In this document: piece after piece, positions 40,555 through 51,598 of the stretch
Numbering within the stretch: position 1 is the stretch's first letter
Layout: each line of letters starts with the position of its first letter
From: Nitrosococcus watsonii C-113
GTDB taxonomy: Bacteria > Pseudomonadota > Gammaproteobacteria > Nitrosococcales > Nitrosococcaceae
Reading direction: 5' to 3'
NCBI RefSeq assembly: GCF_000143085.1
Contig: NC_014315.1
Coordinates: 1,828,001-1,892,000 of the forward strand
DNA length: 64,000 nucleotides
Made by a program: the position numbers and the translations under genes
Notes under the pieces: model-generated
The model's database searches: none
What the model was told of the DNA's origin: nothing
Seen by the model: the letters and a program-made list of their open reading frames with translations, nothing else

Positions 40555-43500
40555 TCAACCTACCCAGCGGCGGGCATTTCGGAACATTCGCAACCAAGGA
40601 CCTTCCTCACCCCAGCTTAAAGGGTGCCAGGAATGTTGCACACTCAGAAAAACCCGTTCAGGGTGGGGCATGAGGATAGTAAAACGTCCATCCTCATTGG
40701 TCAGGCCAGTAATTCCCGCCGGTGAACCATTGGGATTGGCAGGATAATGTTCAGTGGGCTGGCCCCGATTATCCACAAAACGCAGTGCTGCAATACGAAC
40801 AGCTAAGGCTTTCTCAGTCCCGTTTTCTTGCCTAAAATAGGCTCGTCCCTCTCCATGGGCCACTGCGATAGGCAGGCGCGAGCCTGTCATCCCCTGTAAA
40901 AACAGGGAAGGAGAGGCTAATACTTCTACCGTCGCTAAACGGGCTTCGAACTGCTCGGATTGATTACGCACAAACTTTGGCCATAGTTCTGCTCCGGGAA
41001 TCAGTTCCTGCAAGTGAGAAAACATCTGGCAACCATTACACACGCCAAGGGCAAAGCTATCTTGGCGAGCAAAAAAATCAGCAAACCCATCCCGGGCGCG
41101 AGGATTCATCAACACCGTGCTTGCCCAGCCTCGCCCCGCCCCCAATACATCCCCGTAGGAAAATCCGCCGCAGGCAATTAGGCCCTTGAATTCAGATAAA
41201 TTTACCCGCCCTGCTAAAATATCGCTCATGTGAACATCAACAGCCGCAAAACCTGCCCGATCAAAGGCTGCAGCCATTTCTATCTGGCCATTGACCCCTT
41301 GCTCTCTCAAAATCGCTAGGGGGGGACGGACTCCGGTAGCAATATAAGGGGCAGCAATATTTTCTGTGGGATCAAAAGCTAGAAAAGGATTAATGCCAGG
41401 ATCAGTTTTATCCAGCAAAGTATCGAATTCCTGCCGGGCACACTCTGGGTTGTCACGCAAGGATTGCAGCCGGTAACTGGTCTCTGCCCATAGGCGCTGA
41501 TAATAAGTACGGCTTTCCGCCAGCAGCGTTTCCCCTTGAAAAGAAAAATGGATCTGATCCTGGGAGTTCAAGCCCCCGAGCACATGGCAATAACGTCCCA
41601 ATCCAGCCTCATGGAAGTAATCTAAAACAGTTGTTTGATCTTGCTGCCGCACCTGAATCACCGCGCCCAACTCTTCGCTGAACAAGGCGGCCAGGGAATC
41701 TGCACCTAAGGTATCTAAACGCACCTGAATTCCACAGTGGCCCGCAAAAGCCATTTCACAGAGCGTGACAAACAATCCGCCATCGGAACGATCATGATAG
41801 GCCAGCAATAAACCGTCAGCATTCAACGCCTGAATAGCTGCAAAAAAGCACCCGAGGGCGTTGGGATCATCCAAATCAGGAGAGCGATGCCCTACCTGCT
41901 GATAAACTTGGGCTAACGCTGAACCCCCGAGGCGATTTTTACCTTTACCCAGGTCAATCAAAATTAAAGCGGTCTCGCCCACATCGGTGCGCAGTTGAGG
42001 GGTCAATGACTGGCGAACATCTAGCACGGGGGCAAAAGCAGTAATAATTAAGGAAAGAGGAGCCGCCATCGTCCGCTCTTCATCCCCCTCCTGCCAAACG
42101 GTTTTCATGGACAGGGAGTCCTTCCCTACCGGGATGGCAATTCCTAGCCGAGGGCACAGCTCCATCGCCACCGCCTTCACCGTATCAAATAAGGCAGCAT
42201 CTTCACCGGGGTGGCCACAAGCAGCCATCCAGTTGGCTGATAACTTCACTTCTGCCAGAGATTGGATACGGGCACTGGCAATATTGGTAATCGCCTCCCC
42301 CAGCGCCATACGTCCCGAGGCTGCTGGATGGATAAGAGCTAAAGGTGGGCGTTCTCCCATAGCCATGGCCTCGCCCACATGATCACAATAACTAGAGAGC
42401 GTCACGGCGCAATCAGCTACCGGGACTTGCCAGGGACCCACCATCTGATCGCGAGCGACCTGTCCCGTAATAGAACGATCGCCGATGGTGATCAAAAAAT
42501 TCTTGCTGGCTACCGCCGGCAAACAAAGTACTTGATTCGCAGCCTGAAGTAGCGTAATTCCACTATCTTCTAAATCCGGTTTATGAAAAGGCCGATGCTG
42601 GGCCTCCCTGAGCAACTTCGGGGGATTACCAAAGAGGAGCTCCATAGAGATATCGACGGGCAAAGTATCAAAATAGCCATCCCCAACAATTAATTGGGTT
42701 TTTTCAGTGGTTTCACCGACCACGGCCCAAGGACAGCGTTCCCGTTCACAAAGGGCCTGGAAGAAGGGCAGTTGCTGGGAATTAATCGCTAAAACATAGC
42801 GCTCCTGGGCCTCATTACACCAGATTTCCATGGGGGAAAGTCCTGGCTCGGCGCTGGGGATGACCCGCAGCTCAAACCGGCCACCGCGCCCGCTATCATG
42901 GACCAACTCCGGCAGGGCATTAGAAAGTCCTCCCGCCCCCACATCATGAATGGAAAGAATAGGACTATCCTCTCCCAAGGCAATACAACGGTCAATAACC
43001 TCTTGGCAACGCCGCTGCATCTCCGGATTACCCCGCTGTACCGAGGCAAAATCAAGTGTCTCTTCGCTCTCCCCAGTAATCAAACTAGAGGCTGCGCCTC
43101 CCCCTAAGCCAATCAGCATAGCAGGGCCACCCATCACCACGAGTGGTGTTCCCGGCGCTAAGGTGGCTTTCTGGACCTGTCCGGGACGAATATTGCCTAA
43201 ACCGCCCGCAACCATGATGGGCTTGTGATAGCCGCGCAGTTCCCACCCGTCAGGCCCTGGAACTCGGGCTTCATAGGTACGAAAATAACCACACAGATTA
43301 GGACGCCCAAACTCATTATTGAAAGCGGCGGCCCCAATCGGTCCCTCCATCATAATCTCCAAGGCCGAGGCCATCCGGGCGGGCCTGCCATAATCATTTT
43401 CCCAGGATTGCTCAAACCCCGGAATCCGGAGGTTAGAAACAGTAAAACCCACCAATCCGGCTTTAGGTTTTCCACCCCGCCCTGTGGCCCCTTCATCCCG

Positions 43501-44457
43501 GATCTCGCCACCCGCTCCCGTCGCTGCCCCTGGAAATGGGGATATCCCGGTGGGATGATTATGGGTCTCTACCTTCATCAGTAGGTGACGTGCTTCTTCG
43601 CCATAGCCATAATGTGGATCACCGCCAACTCCGGTTATGAAATGAGCCACCCGAGGACCTGCGGCAACCGCTGCGTTATCCCGATAAGCAGATAGAATAC
43701 CTGCCGGGTGGCTATCGTAAGTATGGCGAATCATGGCAAACAAACTGCGATCTTGGGCCCTGCCATCAATGATCCAGTTGGCATTGAAGATTTTATGGCG
43801 GCAATGCTCGGAGTTAGCTTGGGCAAACATCATTAATTCCACGTCGGTAGGATTGCGGCCCAGGGCTTGAAAGTTTTCTACCAAATAATTGATTTCATCC
43901 GCCGCCAAAGCCAGCCCTAGCTGGCGATTAGCTAGATCCAGAGCGACCCATCCCCCATCTAAAACATCCACAGTAGTTAAAGGAACAGGCTCATGATGGC
44001 AAAACAAGGCTTCTGCCTCATCCAGATGGGCAAAGACTTTTTCTGTCATGGGGTCATGCACCCAAGGTACAAGGCGCTCACGCTCGGCGGCCAGAAGAGG
44101 ATCTCCATTACGCTTGCAAACGCGGTAACCTATTCCACGCTCTACTCGCTTAACCGCTTTTAATCCGCAGCGATGAGCGATATCAGTTGCCTTGCTTGAC
44201 CACGGGGAAATAGTGCCAGGGCGGGGTGTTACTAAGAATAAGTTATCCTTGGGGGGCTCTTCGGAGATCATATGTTCAGCTGCCAGTAGATAGGCTAAGG
44301 AGAGAGCCTCTTCTGGAGCAAGCGGTTGGCTTAGATCCACGAAATAAAAATTATCCGCTTCAATGGAGACTCCCTCCACGCCTGCCTCACGCCATCTGGC
44401 AAGCAATCTTTCAAGCCGAAAAGAGGATAAAGCTGGCTGGCCACGTAACTGCAACAT
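40555..44457 (-). CDS. purL: Phosphoribosylformylglycinamidine synthase (single-chain type)
   Basis: A 1300-residue enzyme of purine synthesis that makes FGAM from FGAR, ATP and glutamine. The single-chain form has an N-terminal PurS-like part, a linker ([23 protein letters not shown]), two halves of the ATP-binding FGAM synthase domain ([29 protein letters not shown]) and a C-terminal glutaminase whose nucleophile Cys lies in LGVCNGCQM, completed by HPERVF. Length is normal for proteobacteria. The gene is monocistronic by position; it converges on the Smr gene and faces away from the RDD gene, 47 bases on. Confidence 0.96.
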   Translation of the reverse strand: MLQLRGQPALSSFRLERLLARWREAGVEGVSIEADNFYFVDLSQPLAPEEALSLAYLLAAEHMISEEPPKDNLFLVTPRPGTISPWSSKATDIAHRCGLKAVKRVERGIGYRVCKRNGDPLLAAERERLVPWVHDPMTEKVFAHLDEAEALFCHHEPVPLTTVDVLDGGWVALDLANRQLGLALAADEINYLVENFQALGRNPTDVELMMFAQANSEHCRHKIFNANWIIDGRAQDRSLFAMIRHTYDSHPAGILSAYRDNAAVAAGPRVAHFITGVGGDPHYGYGEEARHLLMKVETHNHPTGISPFPGAATGAGGEIRDEGATGRGGKPKAGLVGFTVSNLRIPGFEQSWENDYGRPARMASALEIMMEGPIGAAAFNNEFGRPNLCGYFRTYEARVPGPDGWELRGYHKPIMVAGGLGNIRPGQVQKATLAPGTPLVVMGGPAMLIGLGGGAASSLITGESEETLDFASVQRGNPEMQRRCQEVIDRCIALGEDSPILSIHDVGAGGLSNALPELVHDSGRGGRFELRVIPSAEPGLSPMEIWCNEAQERYVLAINSQQLPFFQALCERERCPWAVVGETTEKTQLIVGDGYFDTLPVDISMELLFGNPPKLLREAQHRPFHKPDLEDSGITLLQAANQVLCLPAVASKNFLITIGDRSITGQVARDQMVGPWQVPVADCAVTLSSYCDHVGEAMAMGERPPLALIHPAASGRMALGEAITNIASARIQSLAEVKLSANWMAACGHPGEDAALFDTVKAVAMELCPRLGIAIPVGKDSLSMKTVWQEGDEERTMAAPLSLIITAFAPVLDVRQSLTPQLRTDVGETALILIDLGKGKNRLGGSALAQVYQQVGHRSPDLDDPNALGCFFAAIQALNADGLLLAYHDRSDGGLFVTLCEMAFAGHCGIQVRLDTLGADSLAALFSEELGAVIQVRQQDQTTVLDYFHEAGLGRYCHVLGGLNSQDQIHFSFQGETLLAESRTYYQRLWAETSYRLQSLRDNPECARQEFDTLLDKTDPGINPFLAFDPTENIAAPYIATGVRPPLAILREQGVNGQIEMAAAFDRAGFAAVDVHMSDILAGRVNLSEFKGLIACGGFSYGDVLGAGRGWASTVLMNPRARDGFADFFARQDSFALGVCNGCQMFSHLQELIPGAELWPKFVRNQSEQFEARLATVEVLASPSLFLQGMTGSRLPIAVAHGEGRAYFRQENGTEKALAVRIAALRFVDNRGQPTEHYPANPNGSPAGITGLTNEDGRFTILMPHPERVFLSVQHSWHPLSWGEEGPWLRMFRNARRWVG

Positions 44458-44504
44458 CTTTACTATACGGTTTCCTTAATCAATGAACATCATACTTCAC
44501 TCAC

Positions 44505-44969
44505 ATGAAAGCCACCAACCACCGCCTACCCTCTACACCCGGACTGTTTCGCCGCCTAGGAGCAATTTTCTACGATAGCCTGCTGCTTATAGCGACCTGG
44601 TTTTTGTTCACCATTTTTGCCTTGCCTCTTACTGCGGGAGAAGCGATTCCAGCGGGTAATATACTCTATCGCCTCTATCTGCTACTGATTGCCTTGGCCT
44701 TTTTTGGCGGCTTTTGGACTCATGGAGGGCAAACGCTGGGAATGCGCGCCTGGCGTATCAAGGTGCAGCAACCCAATGGTCAACTTATTACCTGGCGCCA
44801 AGCATTACTCCGCTTCGGAGCTGCTTTCCTTTCTTGGCTCCCCCTGGGGGCGGGATTTTGGTGGGTATTAATCGATAAAGAAGGCCAAACCTGGCATGAC
44901 CGCCTTTCAACCACTACCCTTGTCCTAGTGCCTAAAAAAGCTAAAATTAATAAATCCGGCGCAACATAA
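44505..44969 (+). CDS. RDD family membrane protein
   Basis: A 154-residue RDD protein with three predicted transmembrane helices. It opens GLFRRLGAIFYDSLLL, where the family pattern R..A...D is kept (Arg, Ala, Asp), and has QTLGMRAWRIKV and a second DRLSTT motif at the end. Function is unproven; some RDD proteins act as Na+/H+ antiporters. It is divergent from purL and overlaps the end of the convergent lptG by 23 bases. Confidence 0.85.
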   Translation: MKATNHRLPSTPGLFRRLGAIFYDSLLLIATWFLFTIFALPLTAGEAIPAGNILYRLYLLLIALAFFGGFWTHGGQTLGMRAWRIKVQQPNGQLITWRQALLRFGAAFLSWLPLGAGFWWVLIDKEGQTWHDRLSTTTLVLVPKKAKINKSGAT

Positions 44970-46011
44970 CCACCCCAAGCGCCAGACATAGAAGCGATGG
45001 AAAAGCCGCGCCTAGCCAGGGAGAGAAGTCAAAGACCAACCCTAATTGATTAAAAAGCCGGTTAAAAAGGAAAAAACCAATCCCTACCAGAGCACCAACT
45101 AGAATCCGTTGTCCCACGCTAACCGATCGCAGCGGACCAAAAATAAAAGGAATTGCTAAAAACATCATAATCAAGGTACTAAAGGGAGCTACTATTTTGC
45201 TCCAAAAAGCCTGCTGGTACTGCTCGGCAGCCTGCTTACTCTGCTGCAAATAACCAATATAACGATACAAGCCCCAAGCGGAAAGCTGCTGGGGGTCCAC
45301 CATTACCACATCCAACATTTCAGGACTCAGGCCCGATTCCCAAAGAGCCTCCTCCAAGCGACGAGTAATAATACCCTCGGTGCTAATAAGGCGTTGAGTA
45401 ACATCATATAAATGCCAACCATCCTTATGATAGATCGCTCGGGTGGCTTGAGTGACGATGCGAAGACGGCGCTGATTGTCGAACTCGAATATTTCAATAT
45501 ATTCGTATTGCCCATTAGGCAGCACCCGCCCAACATGATTGAAATTGTTACCATTTCGGCTCCAAAATCCTTGCTCTCCATCTTCGCTCAGATGCCCTGT
45601 TTTTGCGAGGGAACGGAGTTTATTGGCGGCTTGTTGCGCGGGTGGCGCCACCACCTCTCCCATAAGAACCGTCGCAATCACAAAAATCATCCCCGTTGCC
45701 AATGCGGAAAGGGTAATGCGACCCACTGAAAAACCGGCAGCGCGCATCGCCACCAGCTCGCTTTGGCCCGCCAGGTAGCCCAGCCCCAAAACGCTTCCTA
45801 GCAAGGCAGCCACAGGTAATAGGTCGTAGATGTGCTGGGGGATGGAATAAGTAGTATAGCGAAGCGCTCCCATAACCCCATAATTCCCTTCTCCCACATC
45901 TTCAAGCTCGGTAATAAATTGCAAGAAGGTATAAAGCGCAATTAATATAAATAAAACCAGCAGCGTATAGCTAATCACTGCCTTAGCTATATAACGGTCT
46001 AGGATTTTCAT
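44947..46011 (-). CDS. lptG: LPS export ABC permease LptG
   Basis: A 354-residue inner-membrane permease with six helices (three N-terminal, three C-terminal) around a periplasmic beta-jellyroll. With LptF and the LptB ATPase it extracts lipopolysaccharide from the inner membrane and passes it to LptC/LptA. The opening KILDRYIAKAVI and the AGQSELVAMRAAGFS coupling region fit LptG. Its ATG overlaps the lptF stop by one base (TAATG), so translation is coupled. It overlaps the convergent RDD gene at the 3' end. Confidence 0.93.
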   Translation of the reverse strand: MKILDRYIAKAVISYTLLVLFILIALYTFLQFITELEDVGEGNYGVMGALRYTTYSIPQHIYDLLPVAALLGSVLGLGYLAGQSELVAMRAAGFSVGRITLSALATGMIFVIATVLMGEVVAPPAQQAANKLRSLAKTGHLSEDGEQGFWSRNGNNFNHVGRVLPNGQYEYIEIFEFDNQRRLRIVTQATRAIYHKDGWHLYDVTQRLISTEGIITRRLEEALWESGLSPEMLDVVMVDPQQLSAWGLYRYIGYLQQSKQAAEQYQQAFWSKIVAPFSTLIMMFLAIPFIFGPLRSVSVGQRILVGALVGIGFFLFNRLFNQLGLVFDFSPWLGAAFPSLLCLALGVVMLRRIY

Positions 46012-47162
46012 TAGAACGTAGACCGCTTAGCGGCACCCCTTCGCGGCCTCAATCTCGCCCAAGTAAGAAGTTGGCGCGCTTGGTGTAAAGCTATCCGCAA
46101 AGGCCGGGGCCAAAGTGATATCAACACCACTAACAACATTAGAGCATGAATCCACCATAACCCTAGAAAGGCGGGAATAACTTCATGCTCTACCCAGTTA
46201 CGAGCTATTCCCAGCATGTTGCTATAAATCACATAAACCAGGACTGCGGGCAACAACCCAGCATAGCGTCCTTGACGGGGTCCCGAACGAGCGAGAGGTA
46301 CCGCCAGCATCACTAATAATAAAGTGGTAATAGGCATCGAAATTCGCCACTGTATTTCTGCTATATCCTTGGGAGCACCCATTTCCCAAAGGGTTAAAGT
46401 TGGAAGAGTTTGATGGCGAATTCGAAACTCTTGCATGCCCCCTTTCTTAACCAGAATGCCATGGCGCTCAAACCTAAAAATACGAATTCCAACCTCCTCG
46501 CCCATCAAATCATAGCGATAGCCATCCTCTAATATCAAATGCTTATCGCCAGTTCCTTCATCCGTTTGAAGGTGGCCTGTCGCTGCCCGGAAAAGAGTTT
46601 TCTGAGTAGGTTCCCACACCTGAATAAAAACATTTTTCATTCCCAGCCCATCTTCCGTTAGGCTTTCAGCATAAAATACCCGTTGTCCATGCTGAGATTC
46701 CTTGAAGTTTCCCGCCACAAGGCCGCTCGTTTCAGCAGCAAGCAAAGCCTGCTGCTTAAGGCGATAACCCTCCGCCGATGCAGCTGGCCCCAAATACAAA
46801 GAAATGCTACCTACTCCAATGGCTAGCACTAGTCCAAAGGTCAACACCACCCGTAGTAAATGACGCCGGCTTACACCACAGGCGAACAAGGCAATGACCT
46901 CATTGTCTGCTCCCATCCGACCTAGGGCTAGAAGCACCGCTAGAAAAGAAGCTAACGGCAAAAGCAATACCAAGGCCCCTATCGCCTCATATCCGGAAAG
47001 CGCCAAAATGGCTTCCCCTGGAACCTTCCCCTTGGTAGCCTGACTTAAAAAACGAATGAAGCGAATTCCACCAAAAATAAGCAATAAAACCAAAGTAATC
47101 GCTGTCGCATTGAGACTTAATTCCTTGAGAATATAACGATCTACAATCAAAAATTTGAGCAT
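46011..47162 (-). CDS. lptF: LPS export ABC permease LptF
   Basis: A 383-residue partner of LptG with the same topology. The opening LIVDRYILKELSLNATAIT, the early GADNEVIALFACGVSRRHLL coupling helix and the C-terminal PLARSGPRQGRYAGLLPA are typical. It sits first in the lptF-lptG unit. In many gammaproteobacteria the divergent neighbour is pepA; here that place is taken, after about 490 bases, by a VpsR-like regulator. Confidence 0.93.
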   Translation of the reverse strand: MLKFLIVDRYILKELSLNATAITLVLLLIFGGIRFIRFLSQATKGKVPGEAILALSGYEAIGALVLLLPLASFLAVLLALGRMGADNEVIALFACGVSRRHLLRVVLTFGLVLAIGVGSISLYLGPAASAEGYRLKQQALLAAETSGLVAGNFKESQHGQRVFYAESLTEDGLGMKNVFIQVWEPTQKTLFRAATGHLQTDEGTGDKHLILEDGYRYDLMGEEVGIRIFRFERHGILVKKGGMQEFRIRHQTLPTLTLWEMGAPKDIAEIQWRISMPITTLLLVMLAVPLARSGPRQGRYAGLLPAVLVYVIYSNMLGIARNWVEHEVIPAFLGLWWIHALMLLVVLISLWPRPLRIALHQARQLLTWARLRPRRGAAKRSTF

Positions 47163-47651
47163 CCCTTACATCAGTCTTTATCTTCGCAAAAGCGCGTTAT
47201 CAAAAAGCCGGATAATGCATAAGAACGTAAATTCATTAAATTTTTGCAAGTACATCCTAAAGAAATTAAAAAATATTTCGATATAGCTTATGAAAGCTTG
47301 TCCTGCGGAATTCCAGGTATAGCCTTAGCGTTAATTTAAAGAATATAGCTGCTTATTCAAAGCTTATAAAAATTCATATCCAGGATAATTTTAGAAAAAC
47401 TGCTACCACAATATAACCAGGATGCTACCTAATAAAAAAGCAGCCCTAAATTTGCATCTCAAATAGTATTTACTGAGAGGCCCAACGCTAAAAATATTTA
47501 GTGCTTCTAAAAAGCTTAACTTAAATTGAACTAAAAATTTTTATTTATTAACAAATAAAATATTAAGCGCCGATTATTATAGTTACCATACATTAATATG
47601 CTTCGCTTATAGAACTATCCTAATCAATATTAAGGATAAATAACACCGGCA
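47163..47651. other. AT-rich divergent promoter region of lptF and the VpsR-like regulator
   Basis: About 490 strongly AT-rich bases with no open frame of interest. It must contain both promoters. The regulator ATG at 47652 has only a distant AAGGA site (14 or more bases), so its translation start may be weak. Confidence 0.6.
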
Positions 47652-48992
47652 ATGTATGTGAGAAAATTACTCTATCTTCAACCTGAGAATTCTTCACAGG
47701 TCTATCAAGATGCTTTTGAAACAGCAGGGTGGGAAATTCACATAGCCACAGAGATTTCCCACGCGCAGCAATTATGTGAGGAACATAAGTTTCGAGTGGG
47801 ATTAATGAACTTAACTCCCGGAACCGAAAAATCCCTAGAACAAAGCATTGATAAATTCATTCCCCCGAGTGGCCATACCGAATGGGTGGCATTGCTCTCG
47901 GCGGAGCAGATGCGAGATGAAGCAATTCGCCACTTAATTACTTCTTATTGCTATGATTACCATACCCTCCCCGTAGACTATCCGCGCCTGTTCACTACTA
48001 TGGGCCATGCTTACGGCATGGCGAGTATGGCATATCAGCAAACCAATCAAAGTATTCAAGAACTTGAAACTAACCAGATGGTTGGAGTAAGCCCCGCTAT
48101 GCAGCGGGTTTACCGCAGTATCCGGAAAATTGCTAACGTGGACATGCCTGTATTGATCAATGGAAAAAGCGGTACAGGCAAAGAGTTAGCCGCATTAGCC
48201 ATCCATGAACGATCAATGCGCGCTAACGGTCCCTTTGTCGCTGTCAATTGTGGCGCTCTACCCTCTGAGTTGATCCAATCTGAGCTATTCGGCCACGAAA
48301 AAGGCGCTTTTACCAATGCCATCAAGCAAAAATTGGGGCAAATTGAATTAGCGGCTGGCGGCACAATTTTTCTGGATGAAATCGGTGATTTGCCCTTCAA
48401 TCTCCAGGTTAATTTACTCAGATTTCTGCAAGAAGGAACCTTTAAACGAGTAGGCGGCACACAAGAACTTACTATTGATGCCCGGGTTATAACAGCCACT
48501 CATGTAGACTTGGAGAAAGCCGTCAGTGAAGGCCGTTTTCGGGAAGACCTTTATTATCGGCTAAATGTCTTACATTTGCGTATGCCATCTCTAGCCGAAC
48601 GGGAAAACGATATTGAAGTTTTGGCTAAATACTTTTTTGATAAATTTTCCGATCAAACCACGGCCCGCATCAAAGGATTTAGCCAAGAAGCCTTACGTAG
48701 ACTCCACCACCATGCTTGGCCCGGAAATGTGCGGGAGCTAATTAACCGTATTCGGCGCGCCATAGTCATGGCTGAGGGCCGCTTGATTACCCCAGTGGAT
48801 TTAGGGCTAGAACGACGCCTCTCCAGCCGCCGCGTAATCACCCTTGCGGAAGCTCGCGCCCATGCAGAAAAAGAAGCCATTCTCCGCAGTTTACGGCAGG
48901 CTAAAGGCAACGTTTCTCAGACAGCCACCCAGCTAGGAGTCTCTCGCCCTACCCTGTACCGCTTAATGGAGAAATACAGCATTTCAACTTGA
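47652..48992 (+). CDS. VpsR-like sigma-54 activator-type regulator with degenerate receiver
   Basis: A 446-residue regulator with three domains: an N-terminal receiver-like domain (1-125), an AAA+ activator domain (about 143-375; Walker A GKSGTGKE at 171-178, Walker B GTIFLDEIG) and a C-terminal Fis-type helix-turn-helix (VSQTATQLGVSRPTLYRLM). The usual phospho-acceptor Asp position reads GLMNLTP, so Asn53 replaces Asp. The sigma-54 contact loop is GAFTNA (218-223), not GAFTGA. Its layout resembles VpsR of Vibrio, which acts with sigma-70 and c-di-GMP; this gene may work likewise, which is inference. Target genes are not evident; the PLD-VTT cluster follows on the same strand. Confidence 0.85.
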   Translation: MYVRKLLYLQPENSSQVYQDAFETAGWEIHIATEISHAQQLCEEHKFRVGLMNLTPGTEKSLEQSIDKFIPPSGHTEWVALLSAEQMRDEAIRHLITSYCYDYHTLPVDYPRLFTTMGHAYGMASMAYQQTNQSIQELETNQMVGVSPAMQRVYRSIRKIANVDMPVLINGKSGTGKELAALAIHERSMRANGPFVAVNCGALPSELIQSELFGHEKGAFTNAIKQKLGQIELAAGGTIFLDEIGDLPFNLQVNLLRFLQEGTFKRVGGTQELTIDARVITATHVDLEKAVSEGRFREDLYYRLNVLHLRMPSLAERENDIEVLAKYFFDKFSDQTTARIKGFSQEALRRLHHHAWPGNVRELINRIRRAIVMAEGRLITPVDLGLERRLSSRRVITLAEARAHAEKEAILRSLRQAKGNVSQTATQLGVSRPTLYRLMEKYSIST

Positions 48993-49397
48993 TTCTTTCT
49001 CTCTAACTATAGAAAAATTAATAATAGTCCTTCCAAAAAAACCCACGCAATACCCGGGCGGTGGCTTCCACTCTACTTTAGAAAGGGCCTCCAATTTCTC
49101 GGGCTGACTACTCTTTTTCTCACCTGAAACAGGCCCCCACCCGTCGAGTAGAGACGGATCATGCTTATATCTTATTCGAAATGATGGGCTCCCTATGAAT
49201 TCAGAAGCAGCCCATTTTATACCCCTCCGCTTAGACCCGGGTTTATAGCTTAGCTGAAGGTCCTGCCTCGACCCAAGTTCGGGGTAGGAAATAGCTTATG
49301 GTCGCTGGATTCTACCACACGCTATATGAATATCCCGTTCATTCCTCGAAAATGAGCTAGAATAATCCATCTTTGCTTTTAAACCACCAAAACAATA
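48993..49397. other. Intergenic region before the PLD-VTT gene
   Basis: About 400 bases. A hairpin with 7-bp stem (49184-49190 with 49209-49215) is followed by TTTT; it is far from the regulator stop, so only a weak terminator candidate. No frame of interest. Confidence 0.5.
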
Positions 49398-51548
49398 ATG
49401 ATGTCTTTTTTCAAACCGGGCAATAATTGCTGGCGACTGGAGCAAGCCACTCGAGCAGCTTTTCTCATCGATGGGGCGGCCTATTTTAAAGCCTTCCGCA
49501 GCGCTGTCGAGCAGGCTGAGCATTCCATCCTTATTCTAGGCTGGGATATTAATAGTCGGCTTCGGTTGGTACGGGACGAGCCGTCCGACTCATTACCCGA
49601 GACATTAGCTGATCTTCTTAATACCGTCGTCTCTCGCCGGCGGAAGCTACAAGCCCACGTGCTCTGCTGGGATTTTGCTATGATCTATGCCCTGGAGCGA
49701 GAATGGCTACCCATTTATCAGCTGGATTGGCGCACCCATCACCGGCTACACTTTGAAATGGATGATCAGCACCCCGTCGGCGCATCTCATCACCAAAAGG
49801 TAGTAGTCATCGATGATACCGTGGCCTTTGCCGGTGGCCTAGACTTGAGCAAATGGCGCTGGGATACGCCAGAACATCGTCCAAATGACGAGCGGCGCAT
49901 CGATTCGGACGGCAATCCTTATCCCCCTTTCCATGATGTCCAGATGGTGGTCGAAGGCCCTGCGGCAGCGGCACTAGGAGATTTGGCGCGAGAACGCTGG
50001 TACCGTGCCACTGGCCAACGCCTTTCTCTCCCTCCCCCGACCTCCCCCAACCAAGGTACTACTCCTTGGCCAAGAAAAGTTGTGCCTAATTTAGAAAATA
50101 TTTCTATTGCGATCGCCCGTACCGAGCCAAAATTTAAAAATTATCCCGAGATACGAGAAGTAGAACGCTTCTATTTGGATGCCATTGCCGCGGCTCAGCG
50201 TTTTATTTACATTGAAAATCAATACTTCTCCGCCCATAAAATCAAGAAGGCACTCGCAACGCGCCTTCAAGAACCCCAGGGACCAGAGATTATTCTAATA
50301 TTGCCCCTAAAAACCGGTGGCTGGCTAGAGCAAAATACCATGGATATCCTCCGGTGGCGGGTGCTAAAAGCCCTTGTTAGCATCGATAAATATGACCGTT
50401 TGCGCGTTTATTGCCCTGTTGCCCCAGGGCTTAACAACCAATGCATTATGGTGCATGCTAAGGTATTAATAATAGATGATGAACTGGCGCGGGTTGGTTC
50501 TTCCAACCTTAGTAATCGTTCCTTGGGCCTGGATACTGAATGCGATCTCGCTTTGGAAGCTGGTGATAACCCCTCTGTTGCTGCAAGTATCGCTGAATTT
50601 CGTAACCGCCTTCTAGGGGAACATCTCAATGTATCGCCACGGCAGGTAGCGCAAGCAATAGTCCAACAAGAATCCTTAATAGCAGCTATTGAGCAGCTAC
50701 GCGGCCCTGGCCGAACTCTAAACACATTCAAGGCGTACACTCCCCCTGAAGGGCATGACTGGCTGCCAGATGCAAGGTTTATTGATCCCGAATGCTCCAT
50801 CGATCCAGACCAATTTGCTAGTCAAATCATCCCTCCCGAACAGCGCCAGCCCGCCAGCCGTCAGCTAATTTTCAGTTCCTTAATGCTTATCATTCCTCTA
50901 GCGCTTGCTGCTGCCTGGCGGTGGACCCCTCTAGGAGAATGGCTCGACTTGCAAACAGCCATTAGTATCATCAAGGGACTTAAAGAATCGCCAGAAGCGC
51001 CCCTGCTAGTGCTTGGAGTTTATCTACTGGCGAGCCTTATCGCTATTCCTCTCACCCTACTCATCGTTGCTACGGTAATAATATTTGGTTCCCTAACCGG
51101 ATTTACTTACGCGCTCATAAGCGCAACACTGAGCGCTCTCCTAACCTATGGCTTAGGCCGCCTGTTCGGGCGCCGTACAGTAAGGCAGCTTGCGGGTAAA
51201 CGGCTCAACCGGTTGAGCCGCCGTTTAGCTCAACAAGGTACGCTCACCATGCTTGCCGTTCGGCTTATCCCCATAGCTCCTTTCACGGTGGTTAATATGG
51301 TAGCGGGCGCTTCTCATATTCGTTTTCGAGATTTCACCATAGGCACCCTACTTGGTTTAATACCAGGAACCCTGGCAATAGCGATTTTTATTGATCGCGT
51401 GGTAACCACGATGCGCAATCCAACGCCTCTTAGCTTTGCTATCTTAGGCGTGGTACTGATGCTCCTTGGACTGAGCGTGTTAGGAATTCGCTGGTGGCTG
51501 CGTAAACAAGAGGCAACCAACAACAATAAAACCCTGCATACCTCCTAA
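49398..51548 (+). CDS. Phospholipase D/cardiolipin synthase-like protein fused to a VTT (SNARE-associated) membrane domain
   Basis: A 716-residue fusion. The N-terminal PLD superfamily half has two HKD motifs, H132-x-K134-(4)-D139 and H353-x-K355-(4)-D360, each followed by the GGLD or GSSN motif, so the active site is complete. After about residue 490 come a helix and a VTT/DedA-like domain (about 530-700) with FGSLTGFTYALISATLSALLTYGLGRLFGR and PFTVVNMVAGAS. The first half should hydrolyse or transfer phosphatidyl groups at the membrane; DedA-like domains are implicated in lipid flipping. It heads a cluster with the next two genes (50- and 9-base gaps). Confidence 0.87.
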   Translation: MMSFFKPGNNCWRLEQATRAAFLIDGAAYFKAFRSAVEQAEHSILILGWDINSRLRLVRDEPSDSLPETLADLLNTVVSRRRKLQAHVLCWDFAMIYALEREWLPIYQLDWRTHHRLHFEMDDQHPVGASHHQKVVVIDDTVAFAGGLDLSKWRWDTPEHRPNDERRIDSDGNPYPPFHDVQMVVEGPAAAALGDLARERWYRATGQRLSLPPPTSPNQGTTPWPRKVVPNLENISIAIARTEPKFKNYPEIREVERFYLDAIAAAQRFIYIENQYFSAHKIKKALATRLQEPQGPEIILILPLKTGGWLEQNTMDILRWRVLKALVSIDKYDRLRVYCPVAPGLNNQCIMVHAKVLIIDDELARVGSSNLSNRSLGLDTECDLALEAGDNPSVAASIAEFRNRLLGEHLNVSPRQVAQAIVQQESLIAAIEQLRGPGRTLNTFKAYTPPEGHDWLPDARFIDPECSIDPDQFASQIIPPEQRQPASRQLIFSSLMLIIPLALAAAWRWTPLGEWLDLQTAISIIKGLKESPEAPLLVLGVYLLASLIAIPLTLLIVATVIIFGSLTGFTYALISATLSALLTYGLGRLFGRRTVRQLAGKRLNRLSRRLAQQGTLTMLAVRLIPIAPFTVVNMVAGASHIRFRDFTIGTLLGLIPGTLAIAIFIDRVVTTMRNPTPLSFAILGVVLMLLGLSVLGIRWWLRKQEATNNNKTLHTS

Positions 51549-51598
51549 ATACCCCGCGCCAACATTATGAATACCATCTTTCCTTTATCCTTAAGTTA

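Noticed and set aside
40769-40777. Exact DnaA box inside purL
   Set aside because: Single box in coding sequence (encodes an ordinary NRG region); expected by chance in 64 kb.
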